Below are positions 33,966 through 43,608 of a stretch of 64,000 nucleotides of DNA, piece by piece. This DNA is from Micropterix aruncella (lineage: Eukaryota > Arthropoda > Insecta > Lepidoptera > Micropterigidae): NCBI GenBank assembly GCA_944548615.1, contig OX155950.1, positions 30,783,691 to 30,847,690 of the forward strand. The letters are read 5' to 3'. The notes under the pieces are model-generated. The model was not told the origin of the DNA and searched no databases. It worked only from the letters and a program-made list of their open reading frames with translations. Every line of letters begins with the position of its first letter. Within the stretch, counting starts at the first letter, position 1. Position numbers and translations under genes: made by a program.

Positions 33966-34755
33966 ATTAAGAATGTATATATATTTATTTAATTTTGAAC
34001 ATGTGTTGGACGTGCTGTTTCCAGTTAAGGTTTTCATCAGTGATGATCCCAAGAAATTTAGTCTCGCTCGCAGTTTTTACTATTTTTCCATAAGAAGTTA
34101 AAAACATACGTATTTTTATTTTCCTGGCAGGGAGAGTATTGTGAACCAGCTAAAAAAACAGTTATTCATACCTTGTATTTTTTTACCACACATACGATAA
34201 ACATGATCGCGACACATTGTCTGATGTCCGTTGAAGCTTCTGTAATAAATTCTTGATAGATTTATTTTAAAACTCGGGTTAAACCACAAATGACTGACAT
34301 TATTTTGGTGCCGCAACACGGAAGTGCTGCGGCGGAAGTGTGAACGGCGCAGACAAGGGAGGGGAGAGAGATGGAAGCAGTCAAATGCCCGAAACGGAAG
34401 ACAGACTAGGAGACGTCTCGGATTTTATTCGCCTCAGGACAGGCCGTGTTCCATCTCGACGGGGGCAAGCTTGACAGAGGGCGTGGGTTTCTTTATTTAG
34501 CTGTAATGTGATTTATTAGAGACAACTTGATATGAACAGGGGGAGAAATCGATGATTCATTACAATAGACTTCAGATATATGCAACGAAATTTCCAATAT
34601 TTTATACACTATAAAATCAATGATATCAGCGACTGTGGAAAACGCAGCATGTGTTTTTAACAGCAAGGCTAGGCTCTAATTCTGTAGAGGCGAAAACGTC
34701 GGATCGTGGACGATCAAACTAATAAAATGCAAAATTAATTTGTCTTAAATACAGG
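33966..34755. other. Unassigned; possible LTR-element leader near 34305
   Basis: At 34303, TTGGTGCCGCAACACGGAAG resembles a primer-binding site plus leader of an LTR retrotransposon, and the following ~150 bases are GC-rich. No LTR pair or gag ORF could be recognised, so this is only a suggestion. Confidence 0.25.
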
Positions 34756-35481
34756 GATAGCGAATGGTTTCGTGCAGCTTAGGCCATAAGATCCACTTTG
34801 TTCTCGGGTCGGTCCAACCCACGATTCAGCTCCTATTCAGTAGCCTCCTCGTGTGGAGGGAAGTACCCCGGGTAGAACGCCAGTATCTCAGGCCTCGCGG
34901 CTGGTAGATCGGTTTCCCCTGGGGGAAAGCATCCCGGCGCTACTGGACGGTCTGCGCTCCGTGCCGCGTCAGCCAATCGGTTGTGCACTCTGACTAATTA
35001 CTGAAGGAGTGTGGGGACTATGGAAATATACTGTTTCCTAAGGGGTTGGGTGTTGTGACCTGTTATCATGCCACTCTTGAAACGACCCATATGCCACCTG
35101 ATCCCGTGTGGCATTACAGGCAAAGGAGGCCCAAGTCCGCGATAAATTTAAATTGAATTACCGCTGTAATATAACTAGTAGAGGCCGCGCAAGCGACTTC
35201 GGACCCATAACCAGTCGGGAGGACGGAGGTATCCTAAAGGTTAATAGCAGACGGAGATATCCTTCCAAAACTGGTAGTTAGGGGCGAGGCTACCGACTGA
35301 GTACCTATCCCGGTGCCTCGCTGTTAGGCGTCGGCCTCTAACGGGCATGTTAGCATAGCTAGACAGTAGATTTGTATTGTCTCAAGTCTTCTATGCTCAT
35401 CCCACGACTAAAAGAACGATCACATATCGTTATGCCAGCCTGGGGTGACTGGTTCGCTCGTTGTAGTCGACACCGCCCAAC
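34756..35481 (+). repeat. Unnamed ~720-bp repeat, copy 3 (full length)
   Basis: Starts GATAGCGAATGGTTTCGTGC and ends GTCGACACCGCCCAAC. Flanks (tcttaaatacagg before, tcccaaatatagg after) look like an aged duplication with three differences in 13. All family landmarks are present in order. No long ORF. Confidence 0.85.
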
Positions 35482-35984
35482 TGTCCCAAATATAGGAGAT
35501 AAAAATGACAAACTATAATGTAATAGACAAGTATATACATGAAAATATTTAATAGACAGGTAGTAAGGTCTGTACCTTAATACCGGTCTATAAAATATAA
35601 CCTGTACTACTCGTACCTTAGCTGTACTATACCTATGTATAACAGACGTTTTCAGGTTTAAAAATCAAATTCTTAAATATGCTGATATAATACCAATTTT
35701 CCGATACCGATTTTATAATACCAAGATTCTTTCGAACTACTAGGCGATGGCGTCTGATCTTCGGGTGGCAGAGGATCAAAAGCCTTTATCGAGTAATAAC
35801 AAATTCAATAATAATAATAATCTTCGAAAATAATCAAGACATGAGAGCGAATATGAATATACATATAAGTTTATAATACAAAGCAACGAAGCGCAGTGAC
35901 TCTTGTCGCGAGAATCAGAAGTTCGCCTTTTCTCCGAGAAAGCAACAAAATACAAGAGTTTCATAATACCGAACCATTGGTTAT
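35482..35984. other. AT-rich, nothing recognised
   Basis: No coding or RNA feature seen. Short tandem words (taataccaatttt, taataccaagatt) near 35690. Confidence 0.35.
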
Positions 35985-36237
35985 ATAGCGTATTATATTG
36001 CTCAATGTCGTAATACGATTTGGCAACCAGGATTTTACTACGAAACGCCACATGTGGATAACACTCATAGCTCCAAAAAAATATTAATTTATTATTATGT
36101 CCAATATGGCGACTTTCGTGGTATAACAGTATGGCGGCGAAATGCAGATGGCACTCAAAAAAGCCTATATGCTTAAACAAGTCCATCATTTTATGAAGGA
36201 TAGTTTCTACATAAACTTTCATGGTTATTTTATGCTT
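35985..36237 (+). mobile_element. MITE-like repeat (family M1)
   Basis: Shares TATTGCTCAATGTCGTAATA, CGATTTGGCAACCAGGATTT and TACTACGAAAC with 10098 and 36465. A long minus-strand open frame across it is a shadow. Abuts a family G copy at 36238. Confidence 0.6.
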
Positions 36238-36455
36238 CCGTTGGAATATCTCGTATACAAGCGACGCAAATAATATTTAAAGTCAGGCAAACTTAAGAAA
36301 ATACTACATAATTTTTGAAAAAAAACCATTTTAATACCACTAAAAATACTACAAATATGCTACGAATTGCCGCGCGTGAGGAGGGGGGGGGGGATTGAGT
36401 TGGCGTGAGGGAGGGGGGTTGTCATTGCCGGGAAAGTCTCGGGGTGACAACCTTT
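36238..36455 (+). repeat. Family G repeat, copy 4 (5'-truncated)
   Basis: Starts at TTGGAATATCTCGTATACAA and carries only the last third of the family, through the G run at 36380 to TTGCCGGGAAAGTCTCGGGG-TGACA. Confidence 0.75.
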
Positions 36456-36464
36456 TTTTTTTAA

Positions 36465-36536
36465 CTTTTAGTGCTATCTACACGTTGCGTTTCGTAGTAA
36501 AATCCTAGTTGCCGAATCGCAGTACGACGTTGGGCA
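36465..36536 (-). mobile_element. M1-family repeat, half, with target duplication
   Basis: Inverted M1 sequence (TTCGTAGTAAAATCCTAG, TTGCCGAATCGCAGTACG) broken by the repeat at 36537; it resumes at 37257 with the duplicated CGACGTTGGGCA then ATCTAATAC. Confidence 0.65.
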
Positions 36537-37256
36537 GTTGGGTGCTGTCGACTACAACGGGAGAACTGCACACCCCAGGCTGGTATGACGATATGTGGTC
36601 GATTTTTAGCCGTGGGGTGAGCGCAGAAGACTTGGGGACGGCACAAACCTACCGTCCAGCAAACTCACGAACCCAACGCCTTATGGCGAGGCACTAGGAA
36701 GGTAACCCAGTGGAGCTACCTAGCCGCCTGGCTACCAGTTTTGGTAGGATAACTCCGTCTGGAATTAACCTTCAGGATACCTCCTTCCTCCCGACTGGTT
36801 ACGAAACCGAAGTCGCTTACGCGGCCTCTACCTGCCGTAATTCAACGGTGATTCAGTTTGAATCTATCGCGGACCAAAGGCATCTGTTGCCCGGCTCTGA
36901 ATTCAGGATCAGCTAGCCTAATGGTCATTTAAAGTGTGGTTGCGAAAGGCCAGCATCCATTCCCGCTGCTTAGGAGACAGTATATTTCCATAGTCTCCAG
37001 ACTCCTTCAGCAATTAGTCGAAGTGCACGTCCGATTGGCGTCGCCGAACGGTGCTGAAACCGTCCAGTAGCAACGAGAGGCAATCCTACCAGGAGAAACC
37101 GATCGACCAGCCGTGAGGCCTGAGACGCGAGATTCATACCCGGGGTAGCCTTCCACACGAGGAGGCTTCTCAATAGGCGTTGAATTGTGAGTTCGGCCGA
37201 TCCGAGAACAAAGCGGATCTTATGGTCCAAGCTGCAGGAAAACCATTCGCTACCTT
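36537..37256 (-). repeat. Unnamed ~720-bp repeat, copy 4, with 12-bp TSD
   Basis: Exact 12-base direct repeat CGACGTTGGGCA at 36525-36536 and 37257-37268. The 720-bp element runs from GTTGGGTGCTGTCGACTACA to ATTCGCTACCTT in plus coordinates. It is strongly similar to copy 2 over long stretches, for example GGACCAAAGGCATCTGTTGC. No shared ORF. Confidence 0.9.
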
Positions 37257-37559
37257 CGACGTTGGGCAATCTAATACACTACAAAAACAATGATTTTATG
37301 AAGAATATATATATTCATATTCATATTCATTTTATTAGTATACTGGTATACAAGTCAGATACAGATTGGCAAACATCCATACATATTAGCAAACAAACAT
37401 TTTTTTATCGTAAAGAAAAAATAACAATATACAAAAAAAAAATACAAGAATAATGTAAAAAGAGGAATTACAAGACAAAATGCAAAGAAATCAATAAACA
37501 CTTTAGCCACCAAAGCATTTTAGACTTCACTGGAGTAATATTCCTCCAGTGAGTAAAAC
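37257..37559. other. M1 remainder and AT-rich sequence
   Basis: The first ~30 bases complete the M1 copy; the rest has short TATATTCATATTCATATTCA tandem words and no gene. Confidence 0.4.
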
Positions 37560-38045
37560 GCCTTATCTGTGAGGTACCTCTTAAGGCGTCTCAGATTGCG
37601 CCTGCCTAATGTGCTCGCTGAGTTTGTTGTAAACCGCTGGGCCGGCGATATAGGCTAGCCTCTCCGACTTGGATAATGCATGACTTACCGAACGTAGCAT
37701 GCTACGGGATCTTGTTGGATAGTGGTGATGCACACCATTCACTTCGAAATCGGCTAGATTTCTGCGTACGAAGAGCGCTACTTCCATTATATAAATGGAC
37801 GGCAGTGTCATGATGCAGAGATCTCTAAACAAAGGTCTAGCTGGCGTATCAAGCGCCACACGCGTTATTGTGCGGACTGCACGCTTCTGCATAACGAAGG
37901 CCCTCTGCCTGTCGGCTGCTCGCCCCCATAACTCCGCGCCGTACGTTAGCAGTGAATGAAAATATGCAAAGTAACACATGCGCAGCGCGGATAAATCGAG
38001 GAATGAAGCGATGCGATGGAGTGCATAGCACGCTCTTCCCAATTT
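37560..38045 (-). mobile_element. LINE C-terminal fragment (jockey-like)
   Basis: Minus strand: CYALHRIASFLDLSALRMCY, FAYFHSLLTYGAELWGRAAD, then FVMQKRAVRTITRVALDTPA, RPLFRDLCIMTLPSIYIMEV. The YFxxxHSLLxYGxxLWG block plus FxxQKRAVRxI is the RT thumb and C-terminal region of jockey-type LINEs. 153 codons without interruption, so relatively young, yet 5'-truncated. Confidence 0.85.
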
Positions 38046-38894
38046 ATCACATAGTATCGTATCTATATAAATTTATAGTATCTAAATAAATTTTCATGGT
38101 TGTCATTTGTACTTTTATTGTCACCCATTAACTTATTTCCAAAGGAATAAGGTTGGTAGTGTCCTGGATACGCATTGCAGTTTAATTTTACAGTATAATT
38201 TATTGTGCGAGTTCTTTTTTATCCAATATGGGACATTTGCTTCCGACTGTGTAATTTTGGCTCGCAACCGTGCCCGGCTTTCCGCCCGGAAGCGTGCCCT
38301 GGCAATAAAAATTATTAAGCTCCGTCCCAACTCCATCCAGCGATAAAAGTAATATTTATACGGATGGAGCCACGAGCCGCTGTACTGAACCAAGTTTATC
38401 GTTTAAAGCGGCCGCCCTTTGCGCAGAACGCCCCAGTTTCGCTTACATCAACCGCGAACTCCGGAACAACGGCGAGAAGTTGTGCGCGGCGGACACGAGC
38501 GCAGCAGTGACGAGTTTTCTTGACATCTTAACTTTGTTATTATCACGATCATGTCGCAACGGGAAGAAAATCCCAGCCCAGCGCCCTAGCCTCGCCTTCT
38601 AACCATCGTTTTCAACGATAGAAAGCCAGCAGCCCCATTACGACCACTCTCGCGAATCAATCGTTCTCGCGATTGCTCCTATCGGCATTCTCCAAAAGGC
38701 AGCGACAAAAAAGTGCAAATTTTGTAAAGCTTTACTTATGTACAATACTTTCAGATCAGAGAGTATTTTGGCCATAGAATGCTGCGGCAGACTCAGCAGG
38801 CCAGACTCCGGAGGAATTGAGGGAATTAAAAATTTTAATGTTGGTTCAATTCCGATGACAATTCATTTATTTTTATGGTAAGCATAACCTGGCT
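38046..38894. other. Unassigned, CpG-rich at 38250-38680
   Basis: GC-rich with many CpG from 38265. One short plus frame begins MSQREENPSPAP then stops (38549). Could be the 5' end of a retroelement, whose UTR and ORF1 are often CpG-rich, or an unrecognised promoter. No family match. Confidence 0.3.
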
Positions 38895-39225
38895 ACACCC
38901 TGGGTTGGCTCCCGATGAGGGAACTCCTTAACAGTCAACAGCACAGGCCCCAAATGTTGTATAATCATTCAGTTATGATAGCCCCTTTTAAGTTTTATCT
39001 TGACATGGCTTTTGCACCAAGGGTTGGCTCCCACACAAAATTTTGTATATGTATTCAATTACGACAGCCCATTCTAAGTTTCACCATGGACTGCGGCACC
39101 CAGGGTTGGCTTCCAACGAGGGAACTCCTCAACGGTCAACAGCACATACATAAAATTTTGTTTACGCATTCAATTGTGATAGCCCGTTCTAAGTATAGCC
39201 ATGACATGGCTGCTGCACATATAAA
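38895..39225 (+). repeat. Minisatellite-like tandem repeat, ~100-120 bp unit, three units
   Basis: Units start GGGTTGGCTCCCGATGAGGG (38900), ggttggctccc (39020, shortened) and GGGTTGGCTTCCAACGAGGG (39103). Each continues through ggtcaacagcaca, attttgtataat-cattcaatt-gatagccc and tgacatggct. Unit 2 lacks about 40 bases near its start. Confidence 0.75.
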
Positions 39226-39651
39226 AAAAATGGAGTCGGTTTTTCTTTTTGTTATAATTTTGTCTATTATTAATATTCTTTCACGTATCCGAACACCTCG
39301 GTAAGTACCTTCCGCAATAATTAAATCTCTTTGAAGAATTGGAACTGTTGGAAAATTAGATTAAATCTCCCTAGTTGACTTCATTTCCACATAACATACC
39401 TACACAGACATTTATATGACGAATTATAATCCCCTATTATTGGTTGGGTTGTAAAATTCGCACAACATTTCGGATCGGACCGCAATAAATATCAGTTCGG
39501 GCCGCAGTTTAACGAACGCTGCTTTAGAGGATTAATCAATGTATAAATTAAATTGACACTGGGATATGTTATTTTAAAAATCGGAGTCTGAAAATCACTA
39601 TAGTTATTTAAGCTCGTTTTATCGATATTTCTCATAAGATAAAATAGAAGT
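39226..39651. other. AT-rich; contains the inverted TATCGATAAAA repeat
   Basis: 39550-39640 is an inverted, diverged relative of the block at 15000 and 63780 (gctcgttttatcgatatttct). No gene. Confidence 0.4.
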
Positions 39652-39690
39652 TTGCCTGGGTGGCATAGTGGTTAGGTTGCCTTATTGTAA
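39652..39690 (+). mobile_element. tRNA-derived SINE, 5' part with A box (split by Harbinger)
   Basis: GCCTGGGTGGCATAGTGGTT matches an RNA polymerase III A box (TGGCnnAGTGG). The matching B box is at 43188, on the other side of the Harbinger insertion. Rejoining the flanks (...GCCTTAT/TAAGG TTTCGGGTTCGA...) gives the spacing of a tRNA head, so the transposon entered between the two boxes. Confidence 0.8.
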
Positions 39691-39949
39691 AGGGCGCTCC
39701 ACATTCTCAAGAGAATCTCGCGAGAACGCGAGAAACATGCGAGAAACGTGAATGTGGAAGCGATTTCTCAAGTTCTCGCGTTGTTCTCCAGCTTTTCTCC
39801 ACTTTTTGTCGGTTTTTTGGCGCGAGACAAAGGAGCGCGAGAACGTGAGGTCAGGCGAGAACGTGTATTGACTCCACACTCGCATGTTTCTCAGTAGCGC
39901 GCGCGCCGCCGACTTGAACGGAAGTAATTGTGTACCTTGTGGCGTCAAT

Positions 39950-40288
39950 ATGAGCGTAACTTGGACAAACGAACTTGAGTTGAAATTTTTGGAATATTTC
40001 CAAGCGGAACCCGTGCTATGGAATACAAATTTAAAAGACTACAAAAATAAACTAAAAAACCATAATGCGTGGTGTCGTCTAAGTGAACTGATGGGAATAC
40101 CCATTGATGACTTAAAAAACAAAAAAACATCGTTATTTGCAAGCTACAGAGGATACAAAAATAAAGTTAAGAAATCAGAAAACTCTGGAGTAGGTGTCGA
40201 CGATGTTTACAAGCCGATATGGTTCGCATACGAAATAATAGACTCTTTTTTTGGGGATACTACGAAATGTAAGAAAACAATAAATACG
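39950..40288 (+). CDS. Harbinger MADF-BESS protein, exon 1 (MADF domain)
   Basis: Second gene of the transposon, 432 residues in all (113 here, 319 in exon 2, plus stop). I start at ATG 39950 (MSVTWTNELELKFLEYFQAE), since upstream codons in frame are unlike the domain. Residues 1-100 form a MADF DNA-binding domain: the LxFLEYFQAEPVLWNTNLKD start, KLKNHNAWCRLSELMG with the conserved AWxxLSE, and KPIWFAYEIIDSFFG at its end. The donor ACG|gtaagc is in phase 0 and joins at 41254. In PIF/Harbinger elements this Myb/MADF partner binds DNA and helps carry the transposase to the nucleus (family knowledge). Confidence 0.88.
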
Positions 40289-40424
40289 GTAAGCAGCAAC
40301 TTTTATTACTTATAATTATTATTACATATAGGAAAGTACAAAAACGCCTTATTCGACGATACAGCAAGTTTTCCTTTATTAGTAAGTACAATCAACTTAT
40401 GTCTATTGACAACCAGTACATAAC

Positions 40425-41210
40425 CTATCTACTGAAATATTTAGCGAATTCATCTCTTATTTCTGTTGCGTGATGAGCCGCTCGCCGTGGAATATGTCGC
40501 GGATTTCGAATAGCACAGGTGCTCTCCATTTCTCCTCTCCAAGAGCCGGGCTCTATTAATAAATTATTATTGTCATAAGTATCTATAGTTCCGGAAGGTG
40601 TATAGATGTGTGATGATGTAGTGCTTCGTCTCAAGAAATTGTGTAAGAGTATGCATGTCAACGTTATCAAGGCGGCTTTTTCGGGTTGTAAATTTATTGG
40701 TTTCTTGAAAATTCTAAATTTTGTTACCAAAATGCCGCAAGTATTTTCAACTACTACTCGTGCTCCAGACAAAATCTGATTAAACTTTCGTTTTGGGGAT
40801 CCCAAGTTGTGATTTCCAGAATAGGGTTTCATAATGTTTTCCGAAAGGGCAAAAGCGCCGTCTCCCAAAAAAATGTATGGCACGTCGATGTTTGAACCAG
40901 GCAGCGGATGTGGTTGTGGTAAATTTAAGTCATTTGTCTGCATTTTTGACCATAAAACTGTGTAAGTAAAAACTCCGCCATCACTAATTCTGCCTTGACA
41001 GCCTATGTCTGCGAAAATAAAATTGTAGTGACTATCAACCAACGCCATCAAAACTATACTGAATGTTCTTTTATAGTTATAATATTCCGATCCGGAATTT
41101 ATGGGACATTCTAAAACAATATGTTTGCCATCTATTGATCCCACAGCACGCGGGAATTTCAATGCAAAGTCTTTTTCGATTTGTAGCCATTCTTCGGGGC
41201 ACGATGGTAA
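40425..41210 (-). CDS. Harbinger transposase, exon 2 (DDE catalytic domain)
   Basis: HARBI1-like nuclease, 261 codons plus stop. Acceptor ttgttgcag at 41211-41212, phase 0. Joined to exon 1 it makes a 363-residue protein, close to the ~350 of HARBI1. Catalytic residues are visible: Asp in VGSIDGKHI, Asp in IFLGDGAFALS, Glu in ARVVVENTCGIL; DIGCQGRISDGGVF is also conserved. The C-terminal LLHNFL is typical of the DDE_Tnp_4 family. No stop or frameshift. The whole exon sits within the intron of the plus-strand MADF gene. The ATG at 41219 is intronic and not the start. Confidence 0.92.
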   Translation of the reverse strand, partial: LPSCPEEWLQIEKDFALKFPRAVGSIDGKHIVLECPINSGSEYYNYKRTFSIVLMALVDSHYNFIFADIGCQGRISDGGVFTYTVLWSKMQTNDLNLPQPHPLPGSNIDVPYIFLGDGAFALSENIMKPYSGNHNLGSPKRKFNQILSGARVVVENTCGILVTKFRIFKKPINLQPEKAALITLTCILLHNFLRRSTTSSHIYTPSGTIDTYDNNNLLIEPGSWRGEMESTCAIRNPRHIPRRAAHHATEIRDEFAKYFSR

Positions 41211-41253
41211 CTGCAACAATAAAAATAATCATTTTAATTTATTTCTATTTTAG

Positions 41254-42213
41254 GAGGAGCCGTCTACTAGTAGAAATGAAGAACTTGAAGAAAATCAGAC
41301 TAATCAAAATCCGCAAGCTGATGATCAAAGTCATACAGTCAATACAAATGCATCAACAATTCGTCGGCGAAAACACCCCACCGAAGTATTTCAAGCAGAA
41401 AAAGTTATGAAGGAAGCCTTGTCTACGTTTAATGCAACTGTTAAAAGAAATACACCTCAACCAATTCCAAAAGAAGACGATGATTGTGACTTGTATGCAA
41501 AGCTTTTGGCTACAAAATTGAGAAAATTACCGGAAGAAAAAAGATTAAGATTTATGCATGATATAGATGGCATGTATATGCAATATGCAGTACATTCTGA
41601 ATTCTCATCACCAGTACCAAAACCGTCACCACAGTCACAACATGCCAGTCAATTTATTCTATCACGCAACTCATCTCACGATCAATATCAACAGAGACCT
41701 GGAACCTCGTCATCCTCAAATTCCGAGCCGATTATTCATTACACACCAGTACCAACACCGTCACCACAGTCACAACATGCCAGTCAATTTATTCTATCTC
41801 GCAACTCATCTCACGATCAATATCAACAGAGACCTGGAACCTCGTCATCCTCACATTCCGAGCCGATCATTCCTCACTCACCAGTACCAACACAGTCACG
41901 ACAGTCACAACATGCCAGTCAATTTATTCTATTATCACGCAACTCATCTCACGATCAATATCAACAGAGACCTGGAACCTCGTCATCCTCACATTCCGAA
42001 CCGATCATTCATAACTCACCAAATTCAAATATTAATATTCAGTCGAATGACGTCATTTACCCACCAGGTATTCACATTCCTGATTCAAACACTAGTGCAG
42101 AAATAGGTACTGTAACCTATGAAGGTTCAATTTCGCCAAATTCACTTGTTCAGGAAAATAACGGGGCTGCACCTAATATCATCATTGAAGCCTTTCAATT
42201 GTGTGATAAATAA
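41254..42213 (+). CDS. Harbinger MADF-BESS protein, exon 2 (BESS and 45-residue repeats)
   Basis: Acceptor ttctattttag at 41252-41253, phase 0, in frame to the stop at 42213. After an acidic linker and RRRKHPTEVFQAEK comes a BESS-like motif, CDLYAKLLATKLRKLPEEKR, a protein-interaction element often found C-terminal of MADF. Then three tandem 135-bp units (starting 41611, 41746, 41881) encode about 45 residues each, with PSPQSQHASQFILSRNSSHD and QYQQRPGTSSSSNSEPII as the core; the third has one extra Leu. The repeats are nearly identical at DNA level, so the expansion is recent. The exon lies inside the transposase intron on the opposite strand. Confidence 0.88.
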   Translation, partial: EEPSTSRNEELEENQTNQNPQADDQSHTVNTNASTIRRRKHPTEVFQAEKVMKEALSTFNATVKRNTPQPIPKEDDDCDLYAKLLATKLRKLPEEKRLRFMHDIDGMYMQYAVHSEFSSPVPKPSPQSQHASQFILSRNSSHDQYQQRPGTSSSSNSEPIIHYTPVPTPSPQSQHASQFILSRNSSHDQYQQRPGTSSSSHSEPIIPHSPVPTQSRQSQHASQFILLSRNSSHDQYQQRPGTSSSSHSEPIIHNSPNSNINIQSNDVIYPPGIHIPDSNTSAEIGTVTYEGSISPNSLVQENNGAAPNIIIEAFQLCDK

Positions 42214-42411
42214 AACAATTTGTTTGATACTAGATTTGACACTTAAAAAAATGTAATTTGGTCGTAAGTGGGCATCCGTTGGTAAAATTTAACTTGTATC
42301 ATTTAAAAAATGTTGTAATACCTACTTTTAATTTTAATAAGTTTTTTTATAAAAAATCATAAAATGTCATATTGTATTTTTTTACAGGTGGCAACAGCTA
42401 TTCACACATAC

Positions 42412-42717
42412 CTTTATATGTTCCTTTAATGCTTCATTTAGGGCTTGACAAACTTCTGGTATTATCTGCGAAATAACTTGTGGCGATATTTTAAATAAAA
42501 AATGAAGACTTTGGTAGTCATCTCCTGTGGCCAAGTATCGTAATGTTACTGCAAGACGTGTCCGAGCCGGAATGTATTCCCTTAATTGAGTATTTTGCTT
42601 AGAAATCTGTGTTGACACTTTATTCAATAAATATTCAAAATCCACCGAAGACATTCGAGTAAACTTTTTAAATTCATTTGATGGTTCGGCCACTAATTCA
42701 TGTAACTGCTGATCCAT
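42412..42717 (-). CDS. Harbinger transposase, exon 1 (N-terminal domain)
   Basis: ATG at 42717, 102 codons, donor ATAAAG|gtatgtgtg, phase 0. Protein: MDQQLHELVAEPSNEFKKFT, RMSSVDFEYLLNKVSTQISK, YIPARTRLAVTLRYLATGDD, YQSLHFLFKISPQVISQIIP. The R(M/L)SxxxFxxLL and RLAxTLRYLATGxxYxSLxxxF blocks are the helix-rich N-terminal part of HARBI1-type transposases. The next in-frame codons after the donor lead to a stop, so splicing to 41210 is required. Confidence 0.92.
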
Positions 42718-43175
42718 AGTTAGGCTGTAAAAAGAGAAAGTTATTTCATTAGCATGATTATTATAAAGTGTTGATCATTTTTGGTTGATGCATTAATAAA
42801 TCTTAACGTGATCAAGGATTTTTTTTAAATAATCATGAGACATAAAAAATATAAAATACCTACATAGTCGTTCAAAAAGTACTTACCTTGTTCTATTACG
42901 ATGAATACTTGTCATCCACCATCTTCTTTTTCGCCACTTCTTTTTAATAACTTTTTTCTCTTTAGCATACGCATAATTATAATATGCGAATGCGCATAAC
43001 AATAAACTTGTCGCAGCGGTTACTTCTGCGTCCATCGTCTCGAACGCGAGAACTGTAGTGAGAACTATTTAAGAACTTTGTGAGAGTGTGTACCCAAAGA
43101 AGTTCTCACTACAGTTCTCGCAGAGAATCTCCGGAGATTCTCGCGTGAATGTCTCGCGTGAATGTGGAGCGCCCA

Positions 43176-43290
43176 TAAGGTTTCGGGTTCGACTTCCGGC
43201 TAGGTCACCATCTTCCTTTGGGATAAAATTAACGGATTTGCATTTGGATTCTGTCCATCGAACGCAATAACAAGACACACACGTAAGACG
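43176..43290 (+). mobile_element. tRNA-derived SINE, 3' part with B box
   Basis: TTTCGGGTTCGACTTCCGGC contains the B box GGTTCGAnTCC-like core at 43188. It continues tRNA-unrelated sequence (tagGTCACCATCTTCCTTTG...) to about 43290. A minus open frame with SRTRNLMGAPHS across the element boundary is spurious. Confidence 0.75.
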
Positions 43291-43608
43291 GACATATACT
43301 TTTTTATTTATTTTATTTATTTGTTTATTGACTTATTTATTCAAGAAAACATAATATAGTATTTTTTGATTAACACAATGATTCTGCGTAATTCCTAACT
43401 AAACTAGGCAGCGCCTATCCCAAGTATTGACACCCATTATATATGATTGCAATATTAAATGTATTTTTATTTATATTAAAGATGTTTTCTAATCTATTGG
43501 TTTCATGGGCTACAATCAAAATGGTTACGAAATTGTTTTTTTAGAATAAATACAAGCAAAATAATCATTAAACAAATTAAAATAATCATTAGATAATAAA
43601 AGTAGTAG
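43291..43608. other. AT-rich, SINE/LINE tail-like (TTTAT)n
   Basis: 43300-43340 is a (TTTAT)n stretch, likely the tail of the SINE or a neighbouring element. No gene. Confidence 0.4.

Larger units (their letters stand above)
39691..43175. mobile_element. PIF/Harbinger DNA transposon, 3485 bp, structurally complete
   Basis: Terminal inverted repeats GGGCGCTCCACATTC lie at both ends (39692 onward, and the complement ending at 43174). The 3-bp target duplication is TAA (39688-39690 and 43176-43178), as expected for PIF/Harbinger. Subterminal zones at 39700-39880 and 43030-43165 are full of short palindromic TCTCGCGAGA-type words. Inside are two genes without disabling mutations: a MADF-BESS protein on plus and a DDE transposase on minus. 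Their exons interlock. Intact genes, intact TIRs and an exact TSD suggest a young, possibly mobile copy. Confidence 0.93.

Noticed and set aside
34303..34460. LTR retrotransposon leader with primer-binding site
   Set aside because: No LTR pair, gag or pol could be found around it, so not called as an element.
35776..36222. 148-codon minus-strand open frame
   Set aside because: Covers the M1 repeat, is not conserved in its other copies and matches no family.
36710..37269. Frames of 68 and 99 codons
   Set aside because: Within the ~720-bp repeat; similar short frames occur in copy 2 but differ in start, stop and frame, so not a conserved ORF.
40425..41219. Transposase start at the ATG at 41219
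   Set aside because: That ATG lies upstream of a good acceptor; the N-terminal domain at 42412-42717 with a matching donor shows it is intronic.
43069..43278. Frame with DLAGSRTRNLMGAPHS
   Set aside because: Spans the Harbinger terminus and the antisense of the SINE B box, a known source of spurious proteins.
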